Assembly: GCA_001871905.1 (NCBI GenBank)
Contig: MNUG01000009.1
Coordinates: forward strand, 168,464-232,463
DNA: 64,000 nucleotides
Direction of reading: 5' to 3'
Source: Alphaproteobacteria bacterium CG1_02_46_17
Lineage (GTDB): Bacteria; Pseudomonadota; Alphaproteobacteria; Micavibrionales; Micavibrionaceae
The notes under the pieces are model-generated. The model worked only from the letters and a program-made list of their open reading frames with translations. It was not told the DNA's origin and ran no database searches. The position numbers were made by a program, and so were the translations under genes. Positions 16,794 through 24,571 of the stretch are shown piece after piece. Position 1 is the stretch's first letter, and every line of letters starts with the position of its first letter.

Positions 16794-17333
16794 TTATTTG
16801 CTTCCAGCTAACCAGTCGGGACGCTGGAACTGTGCGTCATATTCGGCAGCTTCCTTGATTTTCTGGAATTGCTTGCTGTTGGAATAGCCTTGCTTTAGCG
16901 GGATAATTCGGACATCGCCACCATTTTTGCGGATGGTCGCGGTTTCTGGCATTTTATCGGGGTCGTAATCCCCGCCTTTGGCGTGAAGGTCAGGTTTGAG
17001 AATCTCGAGAACCTGTATCGGGGTGTCTTCATCAAAAAAGGTCACATAGTCCACGCAGCCCAGACCCGCAGCAACAAAGGCGCGATCCTGTTCTGCATTG
17101 ATCGGACGGGCAGGGCCTTTGATCCGTTTGGTCGAGGCATCGGTATTCAGGATCACCACCAGAACGTCGCCCATATTGCGTGCGGCCTCCAGATATTCAA
17201 CATGGCCCGCATGCAAAAAGTCATAAATGCCGTTGGTGGTCACGATCACCTTGCCCTGTTGTTTCAGGTCAGCCAGAACAGGGGCCAGATCGGTTGCCGA
17301 GGTGAAAATTTTATCCTGTATTTTTCCGGTCAT
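16794..17333 (-). CDS. D-glycero-beta-D-manno-heptose-1-phosphate adenylyltransferase-type nucleotidyltransferase
   Basis: 179 residues. Typical RfaE2/HldE C-terminal cytidylyltransferase-like domain: T-N-G-I-Y-D-F-L-H-A-G-H near residue 33, D-A-S-T-K-R-I-K-G-P-A-R-P-I-N, the E-Q-D-R-A segment, and L-H-A-K-G-G-D-Y. In the family it activates heptose phosphate for LPS core synthesis. The kinase half found in fused HldE proteins is absent here. The ATG at 17333 follows the previous stop by 1 bp (TGATATG), so the gene is coupled to the channel gene. An earlier in-frame ATG (17351) lacks a ribosome site. The glycerol-3-phosphate-type paralogue cannot be fully excluded. Confidence 0.8.
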   Translation of the reverse strand: MTGKIQDKIFTSATDLAPVLADLKQQGKVIVTTNGIYDFLHAGHVEYLEAARNMGDVLVVILNTDASTKRIKGPARPINAEQDRAFVAAGLGCVDYVTFFDEDTPIQVLEILKPDLHAKGGDYDPDKMPETATIRKNGGDVRIIPLKQGYSNSKQFQKIKEAAEYDAQFQRPDWLAGSK

Positions 17334-17334
17334 A

Positions 17335-18105
17335 TCAGAGGCGCCCTTCATCGGGAATGTTGAGAATGTTACCGCAGGCCTTGCAGTGAACCGCGTCCAG
17401 ATCGTGCAGGTAAAGTCCGCATTTGGGGCAGGAGAAACGGACTTTATGTGGACGGAACACCGTCTGAATCAGGCGGATAAACAAGGATACGCCGAAAATC
17501 ATAATCAGGATCGAGATCGCTTTTCCCGAACTGCCGTTGAGCGTGATGTCTCCGAAGCCTGTGGTGGTCAGCGTTGTTACGGTGAAATACATCGCATCAA
17601 CAAAGTGTTTGATGTTCGGGTTGGTCTCGACCTGCGTAACATAGACAAGTTGTGTCATGACGAAGATGAAAAGCATCAGGTTGGTTATACTGAGAATAAT
17701 GTCTTCGTTCTTCTGGAAGAACGTAAAGTCTTCGCGCAGGCGTTTGACCAAAACATAAGAGCGCAGCAGTCTGACAACACGGGCAGCGCGCAGGAACGCG
17801 AGGTTTTCACCGATCAGTGGCGCAAGGAAGGACAAGATGACGGCCAGATCAAAAATATTCAACGGAGAAATGGTAAAGGAAACTTTTTTCGGGGAAATTG
17901 CAAATCGTGCTCCGTAGTCTATCGCCACATAGAGTCCAAAAATAATATCAATCAATTCGATGAAGTCGTTGCCATGAAAAAATGTCGAGACAATCAAAAA
18001 CAGCAGGGTCACAACATCAAGGGAAAGCAGGACATAACGAAAGCGATGCGCGCGGGGCGTATCGCTTTCATAGAGTTCTTTTATTGTGGCAAGAATCTTA
18101 TTCAT
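17335..18105 (-). CDS. Voltage-gated-type potassium channel with C-terminal zinc ribbon
   Basis: 256 residues. Six-helix ion channel: segments at about 24-42, 48-66, 82-98, S4 at 104-116, S5 at 136-155, pore and S6 at 193-215. The selectivity filter is T-T-G-F-G-D (181-186). S4 carries Arg 106, 109, 112 and 115 at every third position, the voltage-sensor pattern. The cytoplasmic tail holds C-P-K-C (226-229) and C-K-A-C (241-244), a zinc-ribbon pair that is unusual for these channels. Between the permease gene (19 bp upstream) and the heptose nucleotidyltransferase. Likely K+ selective; the gating signal is unknown. Confidence 0.85.
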   Translation of the reverse strand: MNKILATIKELYESDTPRAHRFRYVLLSLDVVTLLFLIVSTFFHGNDFIELIDIIFGLYVAIDYGARFAISPKKVSFTISPLNIFDLAVILSFLAPLIGENLAFLRAARVVRLLRSYVLVKRLREDFTFFQKNEDIILSITNLMLFIFVMTQLVYVTQVETNPNIKHFVDAMYFTVTTLTTTGFGDITLNGSSGKAISILIMIFGVSLFIRLIQTVFRPHKVRFSCPKCGLYLHDLDAVHCKACGNILNIPDEGRL

Positions 18106-18123
18106 GCCCGAAGTCTAGCAAAT

Positions 18124-19452
18124 CTAAAGGAAATAGACCAGTAGCAGGTAAACATTGGCAATAGCAATGGTCAAGAGTGTCAGCGGCAAGCCGAGGGCAA
18201 TGTATTTCATAAAGGAAATCGAATGTCCGGCACGGTCGGCAAAGGAGGCCACCATCACGTTGGCCGAAGCACCGATCAGTGTACCGTTACCACCAAGACA
18301 CGCCCCAAGAACCAGACTCCACCATAATGGGTTGAGGGCATCGCCTTGACCGAATGTATCCCCCATACTTTGAATCACAGGGATCATGGTTGCCACGAAC
18401 GGGATGTTGTTGACAAAGGCCGAGAAGAAGGTCGAAGCCCACAGAATAACCATTCCGGTTTTGGTAAAGTCACCGTCAGTCAGTGAGGTGATTTGTTGGG
18501 CTGCCAGTGCCAGAAGGCCTGTATGTTCCAAGCTGGCCACCACGATAAACAAACCAAGGAAGAAGAAAATCGTATCCCATTCGACTTCATGGAACGCTGC
18601 GTGAGCTTTTTTGTTCTTTTCGGTCAGCTTGTGGCCAAACCCGTCAAGGAACATCAGCAACGCCGCGCCAGCCAGTGCAGTGGTTCCGGTTTCGATGTGC
18701 AAGAAGTTATGCCCCAAGGTGAATCCTGCCATCACCAGCCCCAATACGAAGAAGGATTTGATGAGCAAGCTATGGTTTTTCAGGGCTTTTGCCGGTTCAT
18801 AGCGCAGCAAGTGGGCGCGCGCGCGCATCGAGGTCGTCAGGTGACGTCCCCAGAAAAAGTCGAAGACCCCCAGCATAACAACGACGATGCAGACAATGGC
18901 TGGCCCCATGTTGAACAGGAAGTCTGTGAAGCTCAACCCCACGGCAGAACCGATCAGAATGTTGGGTGGGTCCCCGATCAGGGTTGCTGTTCCGCCGACA
19001 TTCGAGAAAATAATTTGTGCCAGCAGAAACGGAAAAGGTTTCAGTTTCAATTGTTCGGTCAACAAAATTACAATCGGGACGATCAGCATTACTGTTGTAA
19101 CGTTATCCAGAAAAGCCGAGAAGACTGCGGTAATTACGGACAAGACCGCCATGAGCCCACGCGGGCTGGCGCGCACCGATTTTGCGGCAACGATTGCCAC
19201 ATATTGGAAAATTCCGGTTTCCTTCATGATGCCGACAATCACCATCATGCCGATCAACAGGAATAATGTATTGAAGTCCACGGCCTCGATGGCTTGTTCC
19301 TGATTAAGTAGGCCAAGAATAATTGCCAAGGATGATGCCACGAGAGCGATCACAGCTTGGTTCATTTTTTCGGCAATAATAACGGCATAGACCATGCCCA
19401 TAATAGCGACTGCAATATACTGGGCGGGGATGCCAAGGATCAGTTCGTTCAT
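18124..19452 (-). CDS. ArsB/NhaD-superfamily (SLC13-type) permease
   Basis: 442 residues with 10-12 hydrophobic segments. Characteristic blocks: A-F-L-D-N-V-T-T-V-M near 113, G-G-T-A-T-L-I-G-D-P-P-N near 154, and the matching second-half F-V-N-N-I-P-F-V-A and G-G-N-G-T-L-I-G-A-S-A-N. This inverted duplication is typical of the ion-transporter superfamily (citrate, arsenite, Na+/H+ exchangers). Substrate cannot be read from sequence. Grouped with a K+ channel and a CBS protein, so ion homeostasis is a fair guess. Confidence 0.85.
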   Translation of the reverse strand: MNELILGIPAQYIAVAIMGMVYAVIIAEKMNQAVIALVASSLAIILGLLNQEQAIEAVDFNTLFLLIGMMVIVGIMKETGIFQYVAIVAAKSVRASPRGLMAVLSVITAVFSAFLDNVTTVMLIVPIVILLTEQLKLKPFPFLLAQIIFSNVGGTATLIGDPPNILIGSAVGLSFTDFLFNMGPAIVCIVVVMLGVFDFFWGRHLTTSMRARAHLLRYEPAKALKNHSLLIKSFFVLGLVMAGFTLGHNFLHIETGTTALAGAALLMFLDGFGHKLTEKNKKAHAAFHEVEWDTIFFFLGLFIVVASLEHTGLLALAAQQITSLTDGDFTKTGMVILWASTFFSAFVNNIPFVATMIPVIQSMGDTFGQGDALNPLWWSLVLGACLGGNGTLIGASANVMVASFADRAGHSISFMKYIALGLPLTLLTIAIANVYLLLVYFL

Positions 19453-19506
19453 AATAGTTACCCTCTAAAGTACTTTTATCTCTATAATTTCTTAGACTTA
19501 CTTTTC

Positions 19507-20001
19507 TTATTTCTGGCCTTGTTCTTCTTTTTCGACTTCCAGCAGCACTTCGTGCAGGCAGTGCAGGCAGGATTGTTCAGAAACCAGACCAACAAATTTT
19601 CGTGTGCCTTCTTCGACAACCGGCAGTGGGCTTCCATAACGGGTCAGGCAACGAATGACTTCGAGCAGTGGTGTTTCAGGGGTCAAGAGCAGATCTTCAA
19701 TATCTGTTTGCATATGGTCACGAACCGATCTTGGCCCGATCTTACGGATTTTTTTCGCGGCACCCGGTGCGCCACCGATAATAAAATCAAGATCTTCCAG
19801 ACCGTCTTCGATTTGAGCCGCCATCGGAAGAAGATCTTCCATTATGGAGTGAAGTCCAAACATGCCGACGATATCTCCGTTGGCATCAATAACCGGCGCA
19901 ACGCGGATGTGATTGTCTTCGAGAATCTTTAGGGCGTCCTTGACGGTTTGATTGGGGTCAAGTTTGATGAAATTCGGAATAAAAGCTTCTGTGCACGCCA
20001 T
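19507..20001 (-). CDS. Two-CBS-domain protein
   Basis: 164 residues. Two tandem CBS domains, about 6-60 (D-P-N-Q-T-V-K-D-A-L-K-I-L and R-V-A-P-V-I-D-A-N-G) and 100-155 (L-L-L-T-P-E-T-P-L-L-E and L-P-V-V-E-E-G), with a linker of about 40 residues. CBS pairs bind adenine nucleotides and regulate partners. It precedes the permease gene by 54 bp and may gate that transporter or the channel downstream. The frame is open to 20085, but GAGGT upstream of the ATG at 20001 and the start of the conserved region support this start. Cys-rich patch (S-C-L-H-C-L-H) near the end. Confidence 0.8.
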   Translation of the reverse strand: MACTEAFIPNFIKLDPNQTVKDALKILEDNHIRVAPVIDANGDIVGMFGLHSIMEDLLPMAAQIEDGLEDLDFIIGGAPGAAKKIRKIGPRSVRDHMQTDIEDLLLTPETPLLEVIRCLTRYGSPLPVVEEGTRKFVGLVSEQSCLHCLHEVLLEVEKEEQGQK

Positions 20002-20392
20002 TGGTCTTACCTCTACTATATTCAGTATGTTGAAGGGTCGCCGTCCTATTCTTTCGCGATCAATAGAATTAAGCATTCTTGCCATTATTTCCGTGTTCGC
20101 GGGCGCAACATATTCCCAAATTCAGGGAGGTGTCCAGTGAAAAGGAAGAATTAAGATAAAAAATCAGGTGATTATATTGTCACACTCTAATTGTCGAGAT
20201 TTTGCAAGCTGTTGCGGCTTTTTTGCACTCAATTGTACTTAAATGTTTGACATTTCCGTGAGAATCCTTATATTCCCGCCATTCCCGAGAAGTTTCTTCG
20301 TGAGAAGAGCGTTGGAATGGCTTGTTTACAGGCTGTTTTTCAATCTTTTTTGGTAATCGGGACAATAACAATTAAAAAAAGGAGTATCTGCC
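20002..20392 (+). promoter_or_regulatory. Intergenic region with the rpsD promoter and leader
   Basis: 391 bp without a supported gene between the divergent CBS and rpsD genes. A good promoter TTGACA (20247-20252), 16-nt spacer, TATATT (20269-20274) points to rpsD, giving a leader of about 110 nt. A short hairpin (TCTTC-GTGA-GAAGA) lies in the leader. S4 is often autoregulated in bacteria, but no S4-binding pseudoknot can be assigned by eye. Confidence 0.5.
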
Positions 20393-21010
20393 ATGGCAGG
20401 AAAGCGTTTAAGCGCAAAGCATAAAATCGACCGTCGTTTGGGTTGTAACCTCTGGGGTCGTGCAAAATCACCTTATAATGTTCGTCAGACCGGCCCAGGC
20501 CAACACGGTGCAAACCGCGGTAAGCCAACCGATTACGGTCTGCAGTTGCGCGCCAAGCAAAAGCTGAAAGGCTATTATGGCAGCATTGGCGAGAAAAGAT
20601 TCCGCCGTTATTATTTCGAAGCTATCCGTTTGCGTGGTGACTCTTCCCAGAACCTTGTTGGTTTGTTGGAAAGCCGTCTGGATGCTGTTTGCTACCGTGC
20701 GAAATTCACACCAACCGTATTTGCAAGCCGTCAGTTGGTTAGCCACGGTCACGTTAAAGTGAACGGAAAACGCGTGAATATTCCTTCTTACCAAGTTCAA
20801 GCAGGCGATATCGTGGAAATCCGTGAGAAATCACGTCAAATGCCATTGGTTATCACCGCCCGCGAATCAGGTGAGCGCGATATTCCTGAATTTCTGACAG
20901 AAGATGCAGCAGGGTTCAAAGTAACCTTCGTTCGCACTCCTAAACTGGAAGATGTTCCATATGCAGTTCAAATGGAACCAAATCTGGTTATCGAGTTTTA
21001 CTCTCGTTAA
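20393..21010 (+). CDS. rpsD: 30S ribosomal protein S4
   Basis: 205 residues, standard S4. N-terminal [15 protein letters not shown], the E-K-R-F-R-R-Y-Y block, and the S4 RNA-binding domain near residues 90-150 ([24 protein letters not shown]). AAGGAG lies 9 nt before the ATG. Monocistronic with its own promoter and a textbook terminator. Confidence 0.97.
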   Translation: MAGKRLSAKHKIDRRLGCNLWGRAKSPYNVRQTGPGQHGANRGKPTDYGLQLRAKQKLKGYYGSIGEKRFRRYYFEAIRLRGDSSQNLVGLLESRLDAVCYRAKFTPTVFASRQLVSHGHVKVNGKRVNIPSYQVQAGDIVEIREKSRQMPLVITARESGERDIPEFLTEDAAGFKVTFVRTPKLEDVPYAVQMEPNLVIEFYSR

Positions 21011-21040
21011 TAGAGCTATACAGATCAATAATTTTAAGAG

Positions 21041-21065
21041 AACCGCCCGATTGGGTGGTTTTTTT
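21041..21065 (+). terminator. Terminator after rpsD
   Basis: AACCGCCC and GGGTGGTT form an 8-bp stem (one G-T pair) with a GATT loop, followed by TTTTT. Confidence 0.85.
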
Positions 21066-21177
21066 ATCTGTGCGATGATTTGTTCCAGCTCTTTTAACCT
21101 ATTTTTATGGAAGCTATAGGCATAATTACATATAATTTTCCACATTACATAATTAAAAAATATTTCAGGTGTACCGC

Positions 21178-21438
21178 ATGACAGAATTTTTTCAGAATAT
21201 ATTCGCCTATTATGGTCTGGACTGGTTAACCATGTTTTTGGGGCTATGGGGAAGTTATCTGATTACCAAGCGGCGCGCTGTTGGCTTTGCCATGTTGTTT
21301 TGTAGCAGTCTTGCGGCGTTGGCGGTTGCCATGATGTCCGGCCAATACGGATTTATTGCGTATAACACAATTTCAATGGCGATTGCGTGTAAAGGATATC
21401 TTGGTTGGTCACGTCAAGATGTATCCGCAACCGTTTGA
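21178..21438 (+). CDS. Small membrane protein
   Basis: 86 residues with hydrophobic stretches at about 14-28, 36-53 and 57-74. A positive patch (T-K-R-R-A) follows the first. Start taken at the ATG with AGGTG 8 nt upstream; a GTG three codons earlier is also in frame. No family recognised. It ends 24 bp before the convergent trmJ stop. Confidence 0.5.
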   Translation: MTEFFQNIFAYYGLDWLTMFLGLWGSYLITKRRAVGFAMLFCSSLAALAVAMMSGQYGFIAYNTISMAIACKGYLGWSRQDVSATV

Positions 21439-21462
21439 TTTCATTTAATTTATTATCTTTAT

Positions 21463-22242
21463 CTAGTCTTGTTTCTGGCGATGGGTCGTCAGGGACGTCA
21501 GGATGCCATGAAGCGTGCTTATCTCTTGATCTGTTAGATTAGATCTTTGAAATAACGATTTGATATTCCTAGATATTATATCCTTCATTTCGTCAACGCG
21601 ATAAAAGCGCGAGGCGATTAACTCTTGATCCAGCCTGTTGAAGAAGTTGTTGAATTCTGCAGCCGTTGCCGGTTGGCTTTTGCCCGTGGGCAGGTGTTCT
21701 TCCGGTGCAGAAAAGACCTGTTGCGACCATTCATAAGCCACCAACAGCACAGATTGCCCCAAATTAAGTGATGAAAAGCCGGGATTGAGGGGAATCGAGA
21801 TGATTTTATGGGCAAAGGCCACTTCGTCATTGGTCAGGCCGGCACGTTCGGCTCCAAACAGAATGGCAATTTTTTGTTTACTATCAATTAGTTCTGATAT
21901 GTCTCGTGCGGCAAATCTTGGCGTCAGAACCGGTTTGACCAGATCGCGCGGGCGGGCGGTTGTGGCATAAATTGTGTGGCAATCGGCAATGGCATCCCCC
22001 AGAGTTTCAAAAACCTGAACCGGCGGCATCAAGTCCAGTGCGCCCGAGGACATGGCATTGGCCCGTTCATTCGGCCAGCCATCGCGGGGATTAACAATCC
22101 GCAGGTGGCACAGGCCACAATTGAGCATCGCGCGGGCTGTTGCCCCGATATTTTCCCCCATTTGCGGATTAACCAGCACGATAATGGGCTGAGTTTCATC
22201 GCTTGGCAGGTTTGTCAGCTCGTTTTTATTGGTTCCGGTCAT
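21463..22242 (-). CDS. trmJ: tRNA (cytidine/uridine-2'-O-)-methyltransferase, TrmJ type
   Basis: 259 residues. SPOUT-fold enzyme methylating ribose 32 of tRNA. The three family blocks are L-V-N-P-Q-M-G-E-N-I-G-A-T-A-R near 21, I-L-F-G-A-E-R-A-G-L-T-N near 125, and I-P-L-N-P-G-F-S-S-L-N-L-G-Q-S-V near 147, which together form the SAM-binding trefoil knot. The C-terminal helical extension (about 175-259) is typical of TrmJ rather than TrmL. The start is taken at ATG 22242; the frame continues 17 codons further but runs into the MITE-like element, whose edge lies 38 bp upstream. Confidence 0.88.
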   Translation of the reverse strand: MTGTNKNELTNLPSDETQPIIVLVNPQMGENIGATARAMLNCGLCHLRIVNPRDGWPNERANAMSSGALDLMPPVQVFETLGDAIADCHTIYATTARPRDLVKPVLTPRFAARDISELIDSKQKIAILFGAERAGLTNDEVAFAHKIISIPLNPGFSSLNLGQSVLLVAYEWSQQVFSAPEEHLPTGKSQPATAAEFNNFFNRLDQELIASRFYRVDEMKDIISRNIKSLFQRSNLTDQEISTLHGILTSLTTHRQKQD

Positions 22243-22279
22243 GGGGGAACGTATAAAGAATTTGCCGGAAATTACAACA

Positions 22280-22385
22280 TATAGTCTTTTCAATTAACTT
22301 TTATCCATCGTCACAGCGCTCCTACCGTATGTTCAATACGGGGCGTCGCTCGTTCCTTGTCTCAAAGCTAATTGATTCGACTATA
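22280..22385 (+). mobile_element. MITE-like 106-bp element, copy 1
   Basis: Begins TATAGTC and ends GACTATA. Terminal inverted repeats of about 22 bp: TCAATTAACTTT on the left and its near complement AAAGCTAATTGA on the right. An internal hairpin CCGTAT/ATACGG lies in the middle. A second copy of exactly the same length at 62459-62564 differs at about 8 of 106 positions. No coding capacity. The TA at each edge is compatible with a TA target duplication (IS630/Tc1-type), which is inference. Confidence 0.8.
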
Positions 22386-22396
22386 TTGCCTTCTGC

Positions 22397-22416
22397 TTAA
22401 CTTTTATCCATCGTCA
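22397..22416 (+). repeat. Fragment of the MITE-like element
   Basis: TTAACTTTTATCCATCGTCA, 20 bp identical to positions 15-34 of the 106-bp element. It lies just after copy 1 and directly before a GC-rich repeat, suggesting the repeat interrupted or truncated a third copy. Confidence 0.6.
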
Positions 22417-22523
22417 TACTTTAAGTACCCCCATACTTAACACCCCCATCCTGACCTTCCCCCCTCAAGGGGGAAGGGAATAAGGCATCTTCTCAAGGGG
22501 GAAGGGAATAAGTCCTTCCGCTT
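22417..22523 (+). repeat. GC-rich hairpin repeat, copy 3
   Basis: Core CATCCTGACCTTCCCCCCTC then AAGGGGGAAGGGAATAAGG and a second right half. A-type subfamily. It follows the MITE fragment and precedes the promoter of the small gene at 22624. Confidence 0.85.
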
Positions 22524-22543
22524 AACTTTTTACATAGTGCAAT

Positions 22544-22574
22544 TTGACAATTTCTTTGGTTAACGATATATTAA
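22544..22574 (+). promoter_or_regulatory. Strong sigma70 promoter overlapped by a CtrA-type box
   Basis: TTGACA (22544-22549), 17-nt spacer, TATATT (22567-22572). A perfect TTAA-N7-TTAA (22560-22574) covers the -10 element. TTAA-N7-TTAA is the established CtrA recognition site, and ctrA is encoded in this window. Confidence 0.65.
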
Positions 22575-22623
22575 CGTTACAAGTTGTTTTAATAGAGCGA
22601 GTTTCGAAGAGGGTGGTTTGATT

Positions 22624-22893
22624 ATGTCTGCAGTTGCGTTAGATCATTTCGAATATAGGCACGTTGTCCCTTCAAATGACGTTAGTCCCCGTTTTGATGT
22701 TTTTGATGCGTTTTCCCGTCTGGAGACGTCGCGCAAAATGAGATTGTTGGATTTGATTATGTTGCATCGGACGATGGAATATAAGCGAACCATGGGAGCA
22801 TTCTGGCCCCACTCTACGGAAAGCGATGCCCATAAACTCGAGATCATGCTCAAACATCGTCTGGAAAAAATTATGGCAGACGACAAGAATTAA
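22624..22893 (+). CDS. Small hypothetical protein, candidate CtrA target
   Basis: 89 residues, soluble, mostly helical (L-E-T-S-R-K-M-R-L-L-D-L-I-M-L-H near 34, then L-E-I-M-L-K-H-R-L-E-K-I-M near the end). The ATG has GAGGGTGG upstream. Preceded by a near-consensus promoter carrying a CtrA box, so expression is probably tied to the cell cycle. The hairpin at 22932-22954 can end the transcript. No family recognised. Confidence 0.65.
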   Translation: MSAVALDHFEYRHVVPSNDVSPRFDVFDAFSRLETSRKMRLLDLIMLHRTMEYKRTMGAFWPHSTESDAHKLEIMLKHRLEKIMADDKN

Positions 22894-22931
22894 GACTTAT
22901 TTTTAAGAATTCCTATGGTGTTGGAACAAGT

Positions 22932-22954
22932 CCCCTCGGTTGAAAATCGAGGGG
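22932..22954 (+). terminator. Hairpin between the small CtrA-box gene and gltX
   Basis: CCCCTCG and CGAGGGG pair across a 9-nt loop, followed by ATTTCTTACTTT. Lies between convergent genes and may act for both. Confidence 0.6.
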
Positions 22955-22964
22955 ATTTCTTACT

Positions 22965-24314
22965 TTATGCGGCTTGGCTAGAAAGGCGTGCCTTGGCTTT
23001 TTCAGGGCCAATCAGCGGCAGCAAATCGCCGAGTTCCGGCCCGTGATCCATACCGGTCAAGGCCTGACGCAAGGGCATAAAGAGTTCTTTCCCTTTGCGG
23101 CCTGTCTCGGTTTTAATGGCAGTTGTCCATTCTTTCCAAGTGTCCGGTGTCCATGGGGCAGGCGGCATCAGTTCAATGGCCTTGGCAGCAAAGTCATTGT
23201 CATTGACCACTGGTGTGACCGGCCCGTTCGCCACTGTCCACCATTCCTTGATGTCGGTGATCACTTCAAGATTGGCGCGCACGACATTCCAGAAATCTTC
23301 GGTAATTTCTTCAAGACCAATTTGTGCCAGACGAATTTTAGCGTGGTCGTAATCCAGACCATGAATGATTTTGGAGTTGAGGCGCAGTAATTCGTCAGGA
23401 TCAAATTTCGGAGTTCCGCGCCCGAACTTAGTAAATTCGAAACTCTCGATCAGTGTAGCATAATCGTTATACGCCTCGATCGGGTCGGACGTTCCAAGGC
23501 GTGCCAGCAGAGAGGAAATGGACAAAGGTTCCAGACCAATTTCATCGCGCAGTTGGATAATGCTCAAAGCGCCGAGGCGTTTCGAAAGCTTGCCGCCCTC
23601 GGCGTCCGAAATCAAAGGCAGGTGGGCGAATTGAGGTGTTTTGAATCCGATGGCTTCGAACATCTGGATGTGGGCCGCCGTGTTCGAGACGTGGTCTTCA
23701 CCGCGCACGATGTGGGTCATGCCAAAATCTGCGTCATCAATCACCGAACACAGGTGATAGAGTGGCGAGCCATCTTCGCGGATCAGCACAGGGTCAGAAA
23801 TGTCTTTTCCTTCAAAGCGGACTTCGCCGCGAATCTGATCTTGCCAGACGATTGGTTCGTCTTTCATCAGAAAGCGCCAGTGAGGTTTGCGACCTTGCGA
23901 CTCGTATTTGGCCTTTTGTTCTTCCGTGAGGTTCAATGCGCCGCGGTCATAAATCGGTGGCAGGCCTTGGGTCAGTTGGGATTTGCGTTTAAGGGAAAGC
24001 TCCTCGGACGTTTCGTAACAGGCATAAAGACGCCCATCCTCTTTTAATTTTTTAATGACTTCAGCGTAGCGGTCAAGCCGTTTGCTCTGGTGCGCCAGTT
24101 CATCCCATGTGATGCCCAGCCATGTCAGGCTTTCATAAATCGCGGCTTCATATTCCGGTTTGGAGCGTTCCAGATCGGTGTCGTCGATCCGCAGCAGGAA
24201 ATAGCCTTGGTTGGCTTTTGCAAACAGCCATGTGATAAGGGCGGTGCGGACGTTACCAATATGTAACATTCCGGTCGGGGAAGGGGCAAAGCGGACGCGA
24301 ATTTGATCTGTCAT
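22965..24314 (-). CDS. gltX: Glutamyl-tRNA synthetase
   Basis: 449 residues, class I synthetase. HIGH-type motif L-H-I-G-N at 17-21 within A-P-S-P-T-G-M-L. The KMSKS-type motif is K-L-S-K-R in the E-G-G-K-L-S-K-R-L-G-A-L block near residue 240. The C-terminal anticodon-binding helical domain is present. Many Alphaproteobacteria have two GltX proteins, one charging tRNA-Gln; this single copy cannot be assigned to either. No good ribosome site is seen before the ATG at 24314. Confidence 0.93.
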   Translation of the reverse strand: MTDQIRVRFAPSPTGMLHIGNVRTALITWLFAKANQGYFLLRIDDTDLERSKPEYEAAIYESLTWLGITWDELAHQSKRLDRYAEVIKKLKEDGRLYACYETSEELSLKRKSQLTQGLPPIYDRGALNLTEEQKAKYESQGRKPHWRFLMKDEPIVWQDQIRGEVRFEGKDISDPVLIREDGSPLYHLCSVIDDADFGMTHIVRGEDHVSNTAAHIQMFEAIGFKTPQFAHLPLISDAEGGKLSKRLGALSIIQLRDEIGLEPLSISSLLARLGTSDPIEAYNDYATLIESFEFTKFGRGTPKFDPDELLRLNSKIIHGLDYDHAKIRLAQIGLEEITEDFWNVVRANLEVITDIKEWWTVANGPVTPVVNDNDFAAKAIELMPPAPWTPDTWKEWTTAIKTETGRKGKELFMPLRQALTGMDHGPELGDLLPLIGPEKAKARLSSQAA

Positions 24315-24469
24315 GATAGAGACGTTTTAACGGATTTCTTGGGGAAATTCAATGGATAAGAAGGGTTTTTGGGAAGACAAACCGTGTTTTTTCCAGTTTC
24401 ATTTTTGAACCACCAAGACACGAAGACACCAAGAGTTCGTCATTGTGAGCGACAGTGACGTAATCCAGT

Positions 24470-24571
24470 CAACTCCATACTTAAAGCACCCCCACCCTGA
24501 CCCTCCCTCCTCAAGGGGGAGGGGAAAGAAGAGATTGAGCCCCCTCAAGGGAGAGGATTGTGGGGGTGGGG
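24470..24571 (+). repeat. GC-rich hairpin repeat, copy 4
   Basis: Core CACCCTGACCCTCCCTCCTC then AAGGGGGAGGGG, a second half CCCCCTCAAGGGAGAGG, and a closing GTGGGGGTGGGG that can pair with the opening CACCCCCACC. G-type subfamily. It directly abuts the nadE stop codon. Confidence 0.85.

Noticed and set aside
17227..18144. 305-codon plus-strand ORF opposite the channel gene
   Set aside because: Shadow of two real minus-strand genes with clear motifs.
18493..19266. 257-codon plus-strand ORF opposite the permease gene
   Set aside because: Antisense shadow; Gln/His-rich composition typical of reversed membrane-protein codons.
21463..22293. trmJ start at the upstream TTG (22293)
   Set aside because: That start lies in the MITE terminal repeat and lacks a ribosome site; ATG 22242 precedes the conserved domain.
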